From Pseudomonadota bacterium (lineage in GTDB: Bacteria > Pseudomonadota > Gammaproteobacteria > Xanthomonadales > Rhodanobacteraceae): a stretch of DNA of 64,000 nt. The notes below the pieces were generated by a model. That model saw only the letters and a list, made by a program, of their open reading frames with translations. It ran no database searches and was not told the origin of the DNA. Positions 17,360-31,044 of this stretch are shown piece by piece; within the stretch, counting starts at the first letter, position 1; every line of letters begins with the position of its first letter. Location of the stretch: contig JAJYQO010000024.1 in the NCBI GenBank assembly GCA_021794575.1, positions 37,904 to 101,903 on the forward strand. The letters run 5' to 3'. A program made the position numbers and the translations under genes.

Positions 17360-20300
17360 ATGCCCAAATTTTTCATCGATCGCCCGGTCTTCGCCTGGGT
17401 GATCGCCATCCTGATCTGCCTGGCCGGCGCCACGGCGATCCTGCGGCTGCCCATCGAGGCTTATCCCGACATCGCGCCGCCCAGCGTGGTGATCAGCGCC
17501 GCCTACCCGGGCGCCAGCGCGCAAGTGGTCCAGCAGGCGGTCACCCAGGTGATCGAGCAGCAGCTGACCGGACTCAACAAGCTGCTGTATTTCAGCTCCA
17601 GTTCCAGCGCCGACGGCAGCGCCAACATCACCGTCACCTTCGAGAGCGGCACCAATCTGGACATCGCTGCGGTGCAGGTGCAGAACCGCGTGGCTGTGGC
17701 CGAGCCGCAGTTGCCCTCCGAGGTGCAGGCGCTGGGTGTGCAGGTCAACAAGGCCAATGCCGGGTTCCTGGAAGTCGTGGCGCTGCGTTCCAGCAATCCC
17801 AACATCGACACGTATGCGCTCAACAATCTGCTGGCCTCGCGGGTGCTGGATCCGATCGAACGCATCCCCGGCATCGGCAGCGCCCATCAGTTTGGCTCCG
17901 AATACGCGATGCGTATTTGGCTGAACCCGCTGAAGCTGCAGGGTTACGGCCTCTCGGCGACGGACGTGCTTAACGCGGTGAGGAGCCAGAACATCCAGAC
18001 CGCGGCCGGTTCGCTGGGCGCAGCGCCGGCGGTGCCCGGGCAGGCGCTCACCGTCACCGTCAACGGCGAGAGCCGCTTCAGCACGCCGCAGCAGTTCGAG
18101 AACATCATCCTGCGCACCAACAGCGATGGCACCACGGTGCGCCTGAAGGACGTCGCGCGTGTCGAGCTGGCGCCCTATAGCTACGGCTTCATGAGCTTGT
18201 ACAACGGCAAGCCCGTGGCCGGCATGGGCCTGCAACTGCTGCCCGGTGCCAACGCATTGAACGTAGCCAAGGCGGTGCGCGCCAAGATGGACCAGTTGCA
18301 GCAGAATTTCCCGCAGGGCGTCACCTGGTTCTCGCCGTACGACAGCACCACCTTCGTCAAGATTTCCATCGACGAAGTGGTGAAGACGCTGTTCGCGGCG
18401 ATGGCGCTGGTGTTCCTGGTGATCTACCTGTTCCTGCAGAACCTGCGCGCCACGCTGATTCCCTCGCTGGTGGTGCCGGTGGCGCTGCTGGGTACTTTCG
18501 CCGGGCTGTACATAGCCGGATTCTCGATCAACATCCTGACCCTGTTCGCAATGGTGCTGGCCATCGGCCTGGTGGTCGACGACGCCATCGTGGTGGTGGA
18601 AAACGTCGAGCGCCACATTTCCGAGGAAGGTCTGGCGCCGCGCGAGGCCACCATCGTGGCCATGCAGCAAATCACCGGCGCGATCGTCGCCATCACCCTG
18701 GTGCTGGCGGCGGTATTCATCCCGGCCGGCCTGCTCACCGGCAGCGTGGGCGTGATCTACCGTCAGTTTTCGCTGACCATCGCCATTGCCATGCTGTTGT
18801 CGGCGACTTTGGCGCTGAGCTTCACGCCGGCGCTGTGCGCCAGCCTGATCAAGCCCAACCAGAAGCACAATCGTCTGCTGGGCTGGTTCAACCGGCTGTT
18901 CGCCTGGGCACAGCGTGCGTACATGACGCGCGTACGCCACGCGGTGCGCCACACGCCGCGCTGGATGCTGCTGTATCTGGTGCTGATCCTGGGCGCGGCG
19001 TGGCTGTTCACGCGCCTGCCCTCCAGCTTCCTGCCCGAGGAGGACCAGGGCTACGCGCTGGCCATCGTGCAACTGCCGCCTGGCGCCACCCTCAATCGCA
19101 CCATCGCCGTGATGGGTCAGATCAAGAACATCGTGATCAAGAATCCGGCGGTGACCGGCATGATGGAAATCGCCGGCTTCAGCTTCATCGGTTCCGGCGA
19201 AAACACCGGCATGGGCTTCATCCGTCTGAAGCCGTGGAGCGAGCGCACCAAAGCTGACGAGCAGATCGGTCCGTTCATGCAATGGGCCAACCGCTCGCTG
19301 AGCGGTATCAAGGGCGCGCAGATCTTCGTAGTCAACCTGCCGACCATTCGCGGCCTCAGCCAGTTCGGCGGATTCGACATGGAACTGGAGGATCGCGCCG
19401 GCCTGGGCCATGCCAAGCTGATGCAGGCCATGGGCACGCTGCTGGGCAAGGCCGCCCACAACCCGGCGTTGGCCGACGTGCGTCCCAACGGCCTGCCGCC
19501 GGCGCCGCAACTGCAGATGACCGTCGATCGCGTACAGGCCGCGTCGATGGGCCTGACGGTCGGCGATGTCTACAACGCCTTGCAGTTGATGCTGGCGCCG
19601 GTGTTCGTCAACGATTTCAACTACCAGGGTCGCGTGCTGCGCGTGCTGATCGAAGCCGATGCGCCGTTCCGGATGGGTCCGCAGGATCTGGACGACTTCT
19701 ATACCGCCAGCAGCAGCGGTGCCATGGTGCCGCTGTCCACGGTGGTGCACACCAAGTGGACGCTGGGCTCGCCGACGCTGACGCGCTACAACGGATACGG
19801 ATCGATCGAGATCGTGGGTAACGCCGCGCCCGGTTACAGCTCAGGACAGGCGATGACGACCATGCAAGACATCGTCCGCAACGACCTGCCGCGCGGCATC
19901 GGCTACGAGTGGACCGGGCAGTCCTACCAGGAAGTGCTGTCCGGCCAGCAGGCGCCTATCCTCTACACGCTGTCGATGGTCGTGGTGTTCCTGGCGCTGG
20001 CGGCACTGTACGAAAGCTGGTCGATTCCCATTGCCGTGCTGCTGGTGGTGCCGATGGGCGTGCTGGGCTCGCTGCTGCTGACCTGGCTGCGCGGCTTGCC
20101 CGATGACATCTACTTCAAGGTGGGTCTGATCGCGATCATCGGCCTGTCGGCCAAGAACGCCATCCTGATCGTGGAATTCGCGCGCGAGCAGCAACTCAAG
20201 GGCGTGGGTCTGATCGCCGCCACGCTGGAGGCGGCGCGACTGCGCCTGCGGCCGATCCTGATGACCTCGATCGCCTTCATCCTGGGCGTGCTGCCGCTGG

Positions 20301-20491
20301 CCATCAGCAGCGGCGCCGGCGCCAATAGCCGGCACTCGATCGGCACCGGCGTGATCGGCGGCATGCTCGGCGCCACGGTCATCGGCCTGCTGCTGATCCC
20401 GGTGTTCTACGTGGTGGTGCGCAGGCTCGCCGGCGACAAGACCGACGGCACCGAGGCCACCGGCGAGGATGTGATCCGGCCGTTCGATTGA
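17360..20491 (+). CDS. RND multidrug efflux permease (AcrB/MexB type, HAE-1)
   Basis: A 1043-residue proton-driven efflux transporter, the length of E. coli AcrB (1049). It begins MPKFFIDRPVFAWVIAI, the usual start of the AcrB subgroup. The proton relay is complete: two Asp in LVVDDAIVVVENVERH and Lys in LSAKNAILIVEFARE. The region GINVLTLFAMVLAIG-like TM4 context and the AcrB-type end of the protein (SIGTGVIGGMLGATVIG) are also recognisable. It follows the adaptor after a 12-base gap containing GGAG. A TolC-type channel is not encoded here, so it probably uses one from elsewhere. The gene ends 49 bases from the convergent recJ. Confidence 0.95.
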   Translation: MPKFFIDRPVFAWVIAILICLAGATAILRLPIEAYPDIAPPSVVISAAYPGASAQVVQQAVTQVIEQQLTGLNKLLYFSSSSSADGSANITVTFESGTNLDIAAVQVQNRVAVAEPQLPSEVQALGVQVNKANAGFLEVVALRSSNPNIDTYALNNLLASRVLDPIERIPGIGSAHQFGSEYAMRIWLNPLKLQGYGLSATDVLNAVRSQNIQTAAGSLGAAPAVPGQALTVTVNGESRFSTPQQFENIILRTNSDGTTVRLKDVARVELAPYSYGFMSLYNGKPVAGMGLQLLPGANALNVAKAVRAKMDQLQQNFPQGVTWFSPYDSTTFVKISIDEVVKTLFAAMALVFLVIYLFLQNLRATLIPSLVVPVALLGTFAGLYIAGFSINILTLFAMVLAIGLVVDDAIVVVENVERHISEEGLAPREATIVAMQQITGAIVAITLVLAAVFIPAGLLTGSVGVIYRQFSLTIAIAMLLSATLALSFTPALCASLIKPNQKHNRLLGWFNRLFAWAQRAYMTRVRHAVRHTPRWMLLYLVLILGAAWLFTRLPSSFLPEEDQGYALAIVQLPPGATLNRTIAVMGQIKNIVIKNPAVTGMMEIAGFSFIGSGENTGMGFIRLKPWSERTKADEQIGPFMQWANRSLSGIKGAQIFVVNLPTIRGLSQFGGFDMELEDRAGLGHAKLMQAMGTLLGKAAHNPALADVRPNGLPPAPQLQMTVDRVQAASMGLTVGDVYNALQLMLAPVFVNDFNYQGRVLRVLIEADAPFRMGPQDLDDFYTASSSGAMVPLSTVVHTKWTLGSPTLTRYNGYGSIEIVGNAAPGYSSGQAMTTMQDIVRNDLPRGIGYEWTGQSYQEVLSGQQAPILYTLSMVVVFLALAALYESWSIPIAVLLVVPMGVLGSLLLTWLRGLPDDIYFKVGLIAIIGLSAKNAILIVEFAREQQLKGVGLIAATLEAARLRLRPILMTSIAFILGVLPLAISSGAGANSRHSIGTGVIGGMLGATVIGLLLIPVFYVVVRRLAGDKTDGTEATGEDVIRPFD

Positions 20492-20493
20492 GT

Positions 20494-20526
20494 CACCGTG
20501 TGCCGCGCGGATCCGCCGGCACGGTG
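20494..20526. terminator. Hairpin between the convergent RND permease and recJ genes
   Basis: CACCGTG at 20494-20500 pairs with CACGGTG at 20520-20526, and inner GCCG/CGGC bases extend the stem with a one-base bulge. It lies just past the permease stop in a convergent gap, where it could end transcription from either side. There is no T-run, so it is not a classical intrinsic terminator. Confidence 0.4.
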
Positions 20527-20540
20527 CGCGGCCGTGCCGC

Positions 20541-22232
20541 TCACGCCGGCATGCAATGCTGCAGCAGCAACTGCAGCCGTTCGCCGCCCTGCCAGGTGTC
20601 GATGGCCAGACGGTACGCCGCGCGCAGCCGCGGCGGCGGCGCTGGACCTACGGGATCGAACTGCACCGCATCCAGCTCGGGACCGCCCGGCAATGGACGC
20701 AGACGCAATCGCCAGTGCCCCGCGCCGATCACGCGCCAGCGCAGGCAGTCGAACCGGCCCTCGAACAGCGGCTCGGCGAAATCCTGCCCCCACGGACCGC
20801 CGTCGCGCAGCGCACGCGCCAGTTCGAGCGAATATTCCTCAGGCTCCAGTTCGCCGTCGGTAAGCAGCTGCGGATCCAGCGCATCTTCCCCCAGCCGCGC
20901 ACGGACCGCCTGGTCGAACAGCATCGCGAGACGCTCGAAATCCCGCGCACGCAGCGACAGCCCCGCAGCCATGGCGTGCCCGCCGTAGCGCAGCAGCAGG
21001 TCGGGGTGCGCGGCGTCGATATCGGCCAGCACGTCGCGCACGTGCAGCCCGGCGATCGAACGCGCCGAGCCGCGCAGCTCGCCGGCGGCGCCCGCCGCCG
21101 GCGCGCAGGCCAGTACCGGGCGATGCAGCCGCTCCTTCAGCCGCGACGCCACCAAGCCCACTACGCCTTCGTGCCAGTCGTGATGGAACAGCGCGATCCC
21201 GGCACGCGTCGCCGTCGGTGCATCCAACAATTCCAGCGCGGCGTCCAGCATGCCGGCCTGCAGCTCCCGCCGGTCGGCGTTGATGGCGTGCAGCCGTGCC
21301 GCCAGCGCCAGCGCGCGTTGCGCATCGTCGCTGAGCAGGCATTCGATGCCGATGCGCATGTCTTCGAGCCGACCGGCGGCATTGATCCGCGGTGCCAGCG
21401 CATAGCCCAGATCGGCGGCGGTGGCCACGCGCGGATCGCGTCCGCTGACGGTGAACAGCGCGCGCACGCCGGCGCAGGCGTAGCCGCTGCGCATGCGCGC
21501 CAGCCCGGCGCGCACCAAGGCACGGTTGTTGCCGTCCAGCGGCACCAAGTCGGCCACCGTGCCGAGCGCCACCAGATCGAGCAGACCGGCCAGATCCGGC
21601 TCCTCCGCTGCGCTACCATCCTGCCCGCGCAGCGCCGCACGCACCGCCAGCAGCAGGTAGAACATCACTCCGACGCCGGCCAGCGCCTTGCTGGGAAAGC
21701 GATCGCCCGGCAGATTGGGGTCGAGCACGGCGTCGGCCGACGGCAGTCCGGCGCCCGGCAGATGGTGGTCGGTCACCAGCACGCGTGCGCCGCGGGCGCG
21801 GGCCGCGGCCACGCCGGCATGCGCGGCGATGCCGTTGTCGACGGTGATCAGCAGATCCGGCATCCGTTGCAGCGAATCCACCAGCGCCGGCGAGAGCCCG
21901 TAGCCGTGGCGCAGGCGGTGCGGCACGGCGTAGTCCACGTGGCGCGCACCCAGTCGCCGCAACCCGCGCACTGCCAGCGCGGTGGCGGTGGCGCCGTCGC
22001 AATCGTAATCACCGACGACCAAAATGGCTGCGTCCCGCGCCAACGCATCAAGCACCAGGGCAACGGCGGCGTCAATGCCCGAAAGCTTCCGCGGGTCGTG
22101 CAGGCCGGCCAGACGCGGCTCCCGGCTTTCGCTATCGAGCGCACCGCGCGCCGCGTATACCCGCGCCATGACCGGATGAGCGTCATGCGGCGGCGACCAG
22201 CCTTCCGGCAACGGGCGACGCAGCAGCCGCAT
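20541..22232 (-). CDS. recJ: Single-stranded-DNA-specific exonuclease RecJ
   Basis: A 5'-3' single-strand DNA exonuclease used in recombinational repair (RecF pathway) and mismatch repair. The 563-residue product matches the family length. DHH-superfamily motifs are visible: DYDCDGATATAL (about 95-106, metal-binding), DNGIAAH, the VTDHHLPG motif (about 163-170), and the DHHA1 GGHAMAAG segment near residue 415. The C-terminal OB-type region follows. The start at 22232 shares one base with the preceding stop (TGATG); a start 4 codons upstream at 22244 is also possible. Being directly downstream of the PGAM-like gene is a common arrangement in related bacteria. Confidence 0.93.
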   Translation of the reverse strand: MRLLRRPLPEGWSPPHDAHPVMARVYAARGALDSESREPRLAGLHDPRKLSGIDAAVALVLDALARDAAILVVGDYDCDGATATALAVRGLRRLGARHVDYAVPHRLRHGYGLSPALVDSLQRMPDLLITVDNGIAAHAGVAAARARGARVLVTDHHLPGAGLPSADAVLDPNLPGDRFPSKALAGVGVMFYLLLAVRAALRGQDGSAAEEPDLAGLLDLVALGTVADLVPLDGNNRALVRAGLARMRSGYACAGVRALFTVSGRDPRVATAADLGYALAPRINAAGRLEDMRIGIECLLSDDAQRALALAARLHAINADRRELQAGMLDAALELLDAPTATRAGIALFHHDWHEGVVGLVASRLKERLHRPVLACAPAAGAAGELRGSARSIAGLHVRDVLADIDAAHPDLLLRYGGHAMAAGLSLRARDFERLAMLFDQAVRARLGEDALDPQLLTDGELEPEEYSLELARALRDGGPWGQDFAEPLFEGRFDCLRWRVIGAGHWRLRLRPLPGGPELDAVQFDPVGPAPPPRLRAAYRLAIDTWQGGERLQLLLQHCMPA

Positions 22233-23137
22233 CACGGCTGCCATGCGCGCCGCCAGAACCGCCAGCGCTGGCCGCTCGTGACGTGCCAGCGCCGGCCGTC
22301 CAGGAACGCCAGCTCCAGGCTGTCGCCGCGGCGCATGCGGCGCATGGCGCCCGCCAACTGCGCACCGACGCGCGGCGCATCGGCAGCGGCAAGATCCAGC
22401 CAGAGTGCGCCAGTGCCCGCTGCCTGCGTCGGGTCATCGATGAGCGCCACTTGTGCGTGCAACGCAAGTGCCCGCGCCACGGCATCCCGGCTCAGCAGCG
22501 CGGCCAGCGCGGTGCGCGGCCGCGCCGGCAGCGCACCGCCACCCCAGAACCACAGCGCGTTGATGGGCGGCAGTCCGGCGGTGATGCGCGCGCGATTGCG
22601 CGGATGCTGATGCAGCAAGATCTGTAACTCGTTGAACAGCGCACGCCAGCGTCGCCCTTGCGCACCCTGTGGCAGATGCGTCAGCAGCGACTGGCCCAGT
22701 ACCTGTTCGGGTGTAGCGAACGCCGGCAGCGGCGTGCCTTCGCGCAGGCGCAGTTGCCAGCGCGAGGGCGCGCTGATCTCGAGCAACATGCCGGCGTCGC
22801 CTAGTACCGGGCGCAGCGGCCGCGCCAACTCCTCGGATTCCTCCGCGGCGAGCGCCATCTCGCCCCAAGCCAGCAGGCGCGCGCCATTGGCATCCGGCTG
22901 CACGTACACCGGGTCGGCGCATAACCACACGCTGCCGCCGGCATCGTGCGCGGCGGCCTCGCGCAACAGTGCCGCGGCCGGTAACCCTGCGGCGGGCAGC
23001 GCGAAGGCATCGGCCAGGGCCGGCAGCAGACCGGCCGCCCGCGCGGGCAGCACATCGGCCCGCCCCAGCAGGCGCGGCAGACCCTCCACGCCATCGAGGC
23101 GCGCCAGCGGCGGCAGCAGCAGGGTTTGACTGGGCAT
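22232..23137 (-). CDS. Conserved PGAM-like (COG4255-type) protein encoded beside recJ
   Basis: A 301-residue soluble protein of a family often annotated as cofactor-independent phosphoglycerate mutase-like and found next to recJ in beta- and gammaproteobacteria. Recognisable segments are WLCADPVYVQPDANGARL, the NELQILLHQHP stretch and PPINALWFWGGGALP, which are typical of this group. The metal-binding residues of true phosphoglycerate mutases are not evident, so enzymatic function is uncertain. Its stop overlaps the recJ start by one base, indicating coupled translation. The family name rests on memory of these motifs, not on a search. Confidence 0.65.
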   Translation of the reverse strand: MPSQTLLLPPLARLDGVEGLPRLLGRADVLPARAAGLLPALADAFALPAAGLPAAALLREAAAHDAGGSVWLCADPVYVQPDANGARLLAWGEMALAAEESEELARPLRPVLGDAGMLLEISAPSRWQLRLREGTPLPAFATPEQVLGQSLLTHLPQGAQGRRWRALFNELQILLHQHPRNRARITAGLPPINALWFWGGGALPARPRTALAALLSRDAVARALALHAQVALIDDPTQAAGTGALWLDLAAADAPRVGAQLAGAMRRMRRGDSLELAFLDGRRWHVTSGQRWRFWRRAWQP

Positions 23138-23167
23138 CGGGCGAGCCTAGCGCGCCGGCAAGCGCGG

Positions 23168-25063
23168 TCAAGCGCCCAGCGCCTCGGCCTGTGCGTAGAG
23201 CGCCAGCCACTGCGCCTCGAGCACGTCATGCTCGGCGCGCAGCGCGCCCTGCTCCTGCAGCAACTGCGGCACGTGCGCGGGCTCGCGCGTGTAGAGATCG
23301 CCATCGGCCAGCAGCGTCTCGATGGCATGCAAACGCTCGGTCAATACCTGCATGCGCTGCTCGGCCCGCTGCATCTGTTGACGCAACGGACGCAGGCGCT
23401 CGCGCTGCTGCGCCGACTGTCGCCGGCGTTCGGCTGCATCCGCTGCCTGCGTGTCGCCGCGCGGCGCTGCGGCGCGCGCATCGCCGCCGGAAGCGGGCTC
23501 GAAGCGCAGACGCGCGTAATCATCCAAATCACCCTCATAGGGCACGACGCTGCCATCGGCGACGCACCAGAAACGCTCGCAGACCAGGCCCAACAGATGA
23601 CGGTCGTGCGCCACCAGGATCAGTGCGCCGGAATAGTCGTTGAGGGCGTCGGCCAACGCCTCGCGCATGTCCAGATCGAGATGGTTGGTGGGTTCGTCCA
23701 ATACCAGCAGATTGGGCTGCTGCCAGGCGATCAGTGCCAGCGCCAGCCGCGCGCGCTCGCCACCGGAAAACGTATCGACCGTCTCGAAGGCGCGTTCGCC
23801 GGCGAAATCCCAGCGTCCCAGCCAGTCACGCAGTGCCTGCGCGGCGACGCCGGGCGCACGCTCGGACAAGTGCTCGTAAGGCGTGGCGCCGGCGCGCAGA
23901 CTCTCGACGGTGTGCTGGGCGAAGTAGCCGATGCGCGCGTCCTTGTGCGTCTCGCGCGTGCCGGCCAGTGCGGGCAGGTCACCAACCAGGGTCTTGACCA
24001 GGGTGGACTTGCCGGCACCATTGCGACCCAGCAAGCCGATGCGATCGCCGGCCTCGATGCGCAGTCGCAGTCCACGCAGCACCGGCTGCCCTGGCGCGTA
24101 GCCGGCATCCAGCCCATCGAGTTGCAGCATCGAGGTGGGCAGGCGCGGCGGCGGCGGAAACGCGAAGCTGCAGGCGCGTGCGGCGCGCACCGCCTCGGTG
24201 CCAGCCAGCTTCTGCAGGCGCTTGATGCGCGACTGCGCCTGCTTCGCCTTGCTGGCCTTGGCCTTGAAACGATCGACGAAGGACTGCAGATGCGCGCGCT
24301 CGGCCGCCTCGCGCGCGTAGGCCAGTTGCTGCTGGCGCATATGCTCGGCGCGCTGGCGTTCGAACGCGCTGTAGTTGCCGCTGTACAGCAGTGCGCGACC
24401 GCTGTGTAGATGCAGCACGTGCGAAACCACGCCATCGAGAAATTCGCGATCGTGTGAAATCACCAGCAGCGTGCCCGGATAGCGACGCAGCCACTGCTCC
24501 AGCCACAGCACCGCGTCGAGGTCGAGGTGGTTGGTGGGTTCATCCAGCAGCAACAGATCCGACGGCGCCATCAGGGCGCGGGCGAGATTCAGGCGCACGC
24601 GCCAACCGCCCGAAAATTGGGCCACGGCGCGCGCATGCGTTTGCGCCGCGAAGCCTAGGCCGTGCAGCAGGCGCCCGGCGCGCGCGCGCGCGTCATAGCC
24701 ATGCAGCGCCTCGATGCGCGCATGCGCCGCCGCCGCGTCCGTGCTGTCGCCCCGCGCCTCGGCGTCGGCGGCAGCCTGCAGCGCCGCCGCGACTTCGGTA
24801 TCGCCGCCCAGCACGTAGTCGAGCGCGGCATCCGGCAATTCCGGGGTTTCTTGCGCCACGCTGGCCATGCGCAGATTTGCCGGCAGCGTCAGGCCGCCGT
24901 GATCCGGTTCGATACGGCCTTGCAGCGCGGCAAATAGGCTGGACTTGCCGCTGCCGTTGCGCCCCACCACGCCGACGCGCCCGCCGGCATGCAGCGTGAC
25001 GTTCACTTCCGAAAGCAGCACCCTGCCGCCGACGCGCAGGGCGAACTCGCGCAGCGCGATCAC
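23168..25063 (-). CDS. ABC-F family ATPase (YheS-like), ribosome-associated
   Basis: Cytosolic ABC-F protein with two ATPase domains and no membrane segments; family members act on the ribosome. The 631-residue length fits YheS. Domain 1 has [18 protein letters not shown] and [13 protein letters not shown]; a charged linker with [18 protein letters not shown] follows; domain 2 has [18 protein letters not shown] and [13 protein letters not shown]; the C-terminus is a coiled coil. The start is a GTG at 25063 that overlaps the greA stop (GTGA). The much longer open frame reading back to 25594 is only an antisense-free overlap with greA in another frame and has no domain content. It is the last gene of the carA-carB-greA run. 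Confidence 0.9.
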   Translation of the reverse strand: MIALREFALRVGGRVLLSEVNVTLHAGGRVGVVGRNGSGKSSLFAALQGRIEPDHGGLTLPANLRMASVAQETPELPDAALDYVLGGDTEVAAALQAAADAEARGDSTDAAAAHARIEALHGYDARARAGRLLHGLGFAAQTHARAVAQFSGGWRVRLNLARALMAPSDLLLLDEPTNHLDLDAVLWLEQWLRRYPGTLLVISHDREFLDGVVSHVLHLHSGRALLYSGNYSAFERQRAEHMRQQQLAYAREAAERAHLQSFVDRFKAKASKAKQAQSRIKRLQKLAGTEAVRAARACSFAFPPPPRLPTSMLQLDGLDAGYAPGQPVLRGLRLRIEAGDRIGLLGRNGAGKSTLVKTLVGDLPALAGTRETHKDARIGYFAQHTVESLRAGATPYEHLSERAPGVAAQALRDWLGRWDFAGERAFETVDTFSGGERARLALALIAWQQPNLLVLDEPTNHLDLDMREALADALNDYSGALILVAHDRHLLGLVCERFWCVADGSVVPYEGDLDDYARLRFEPASGGDARAAAPRGDTQAADAAERRRQSAQQRERLRPLRQQMQRAEQRMQVLTERLHAIETLLADGDLYTREPAHVPQLLQEQGALRAEHDVLEAQWLALYAQAEALGA

Positions 25064-25538
25064 ACGTAGCGCACGCCGATGATGTCGTAGCAGCGGATGC
25101 CCGATGGCGCGTTGAAATCGACCGAATCGCCTTCGTTCCTGCCGATCAGGCTGCGCGCGAACGGGCTGCTCACGGACAGCAATCCGGCCTTGATATCGGC
25201 TTCGAGGTCGCCGACGATCTGGTATGTCACGCGCTCCCCGCTGTCGGCATCCTCCAGCTCGATGATGGCGCCGAAAACGATGCGCGGTGCCGCGTTCAGG
25301 CGCGCCACGTCGATGATCTCGGCGAAAGACAAGGCGGCCTCCAGTTCGTTGATGCGCCCTTCGATGAAACCCTGCAGCTCGCGCGCGGCGTGGTACTCGG
25401 CGTTCTCCTTGAGATCGCCGTGTGCCCGTGCCTCGGCGATGGCGGCGATGATACGCGGACGCTCGCTGCTCTTGAGACGCTCGAGCTCCGCGCGCAGCCG
25501 CTCGGCACCCTGTCGGGTCATGGGGGTCCGCTTCGTGC

Positions 25539-25542
<4 letters not shown>
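25060..25542 (-). CDS. greA: Transcription elongation factor GreA
   Basis: Stimulates RNA cleavage by backtracked RNA polymerase, restarting stalled complexes. The 160-residue protein (E. coli 158) has the N-terminal coiled coil with the acidic tip motif [14 protein letters not shown] (about 42-55), whose Asp and Glu coordinate the catalytic metal in the polymerase channel. The C-terminal FKBP-like domain includes [16 protein letters not shown]. Its ATG overlaps the carB stop (ATGA) and its stop overlaps the GTG start of the ABC-F gene (GTGA), so synthesis of all three is probably coupled. carAB-greA is a common order in gammaproteobacteria. Confidence 0.96.
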
Positions 25543-28766
<3,224 letters not shown>

Positions 28767-28768
28767 GG

Positions 28769-29169
28769 TCAGATCCGGGACTCGGGACTCGGGACTCGGG
28801 ACTCGGATTCGAGCTTCCGGCACAGGGCTTGATGCAGGCGCGCAAGCATCTGCCCGACTCGATCGCAAAGCTCCGATGCGGCAGCACTATCGGCTTCGGC
28901 AGCCAAACCAAAATCCCGCGACAAGAGCAACTGAGTCTGCACTTCAGCGGTGGAGCCCAGCGCCATCGAGACGAAGCGCGCGTAGTCTTTCAGCGAACTG
29001 CGGGCATTGCCCTCCGCAATATTGGAGGGTATGGAAACCGCCGCGCGCTGCAACTGCGCCGTGAGGCCGTAGCGTTCTTCGCGCGGGGAAGCGGCGGTCA
29101 GCTCATAGACCGTGCGGGCCAGCTGCATCGCCAGCTGCCAGACCTCGAGCTCGCGGAAATGCGATGCGG

Positions 29170-29173
<4 letters not shown>
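28769..29173 (-). CDS. Four-helix-bundle protein (23S rRNA intervening-sequence/S23 family) inserted between carA and carB
   Basis: A 134-residue protein of the small four-helix-bundle family (TIGR02436-like), recognised by [38 protein letters not shown] and [18 protein letters not shown]. The function of the family is unclear; relatives occur in 23S rRNA intervening sequences and as accessory proteins of diversity-generating retroelements. Its ATG overlaps the carA stop (ATGA) and its stop ends 2 bases before the carB start. The C-terminal tail consists of repeats of SRVPSPE, translated from a GGGACTC array. Another array in inverted orientation lies just before its start. The arrangement suggests a small mobile cassette that kept carAB coupled. 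Confidence 0.88.
28777..28804. repeat. Heptanucleotide array, 4 x GGGACTC
   Basis: Four exact copies of GGGACTC, followed by a degenerate fifth (GGATTC). It lies inside the 3' end of the four-helix-bundle gene, encoding its SRVPSPE-type tail. It is the inverted partner of the array at 29186-29213. Confidence 0.95.
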
Positions 29174-30339
<1,166 letters not shown>

Positions 30340-30423
30340 GCGGATGCGCCTTCTGGATGCGACAAGACCCACGGTCCAGCGCTGGGCGCGACCGTAGGGT
30401 GGGGGTTCAACAGGCGAGTGTGG

Positions 30424-30452
30424 ATTGTAGAGACTGGGCGTCGCGAAGTCAC
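30424..30452 (-). promoter_or_regulatory. Predicted promoter of the carA operon
   Basis: On the minus strand a GTGACT (30447-30452), a 17-base spacer and TACAAT (30424-30429) give four and five matches to the consensus hexamers. Transcription would start near 30417, about 78 bases before the carA ATG. No arginine or pyrimidine operator could be recognised by eye. Confidence 0.5.
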
Positions 30453-30651
30453 GCGCGGGCAGGCTTTATCGAGCGCGCGGCATCGCCCACCGCCGCTAGA
30501 GCATGTGGCGATGCCGCCCGTCCCGACGCTACTTACGCCAGTGGCCGGCCGCAAGCGGACAGCCGCGGGCATCCCCAGACGGGAAAGTGAACGCTTGACT
30601 AGGCCTCTGCTGAGTTTCCCGGACGTCTGCGGACGTGCTCGGAATGACAAA

Positions 30652-30738
30652 TGGTGCCCGGGGCCGGACTCGAACCGGCACGGCCTCGCGGCCTGCGGAT
30701 TTTAAGTCCGCTGCGTCTACCGATTTCGCCACCCGGGC
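30652..30738 (-). tRNA. tRNA-Leu (anticodon TAA)
   Basis: A class II tRNA with a long variable arm. The acceptor GCCCGGG pairs with CCCGGGC before the encoded ACCA end; the anticodon loop CTTAAAA gives TAA, and the T arm reads GGTTCGAGTCC. It is the last of three tRNAs downstream of pgsA, the same order and identity as glyW-cysT-leuZ in E. coli. Confidence 0.97.
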
Positions 30739-30776
30739 GGCACGCGATACGCCATCCGGAACATATATCCGGTGAG

Positions 30777-30850
30777 TGGAGGCCAGGGTCGGAATTGAAC
30801 CGGCGTAGGCGGCTTTGCAGGCCGCTGCATGACCACTCTGCCACCTGGCC
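30777..30850 (-). tRNA. tRNA-Cys (anticodon GCA)
   Basis: Acceptor GGCCAGG pairs with CCTGGCC and is followed by the encoded TCCA end. The anticodon loop CTGCAAA gives GCA and the T arm reads GGTTCAATTCC. It is the middle tRNA of the Gly-Cys-Leu cluster. Confidence 0.97.
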
Positions 30851-30892
30851 TCGGATGCACGCTCGCGCTGCGATTGTGGCGCTTGAACCCGG

Positions 30893-30923
30893 AAAAAACA
30901 AAACCCCGGTGCACCGAGGTTTT
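30893..30923 (-). terminator. Intrinsic terminator between tRNA-Gly and tRNA-Cys
   Basis: On the minus strand AAAACC-T-CGGTGCACCG-G-GGTTTT forms a long stem around a self-complementary CGGTGCACCG core and is followed by GTTTTTT. It sits directly after tRNA-Gly and before tRNA-Cys, so part of the transcription from pgsA may end after the first tRNA. Confidence 0.65.
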
Positions 30924-30931
30924 GAGGAATC

Positions 30932-31007
<76 letters not shown>

Positions 31008-31044
31008 GCGTGAACCTGAAATTGTAAAGGCGCGATCGCGCCTG

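Noticed and set aside
16145-19750. A 1201-codon minus-strand open frame
   Set aside because: It is antisense to the plus-strand RND adaptor and permease and is a histidine/glutamine-rich shadow frame.
28767-28868. N-terminal extension of CarB reading through the heptamer array
   Set aside because: The added residues are repeat-encoded and unlike the family; MPKRTDLKT at 28766 is the conserved start.
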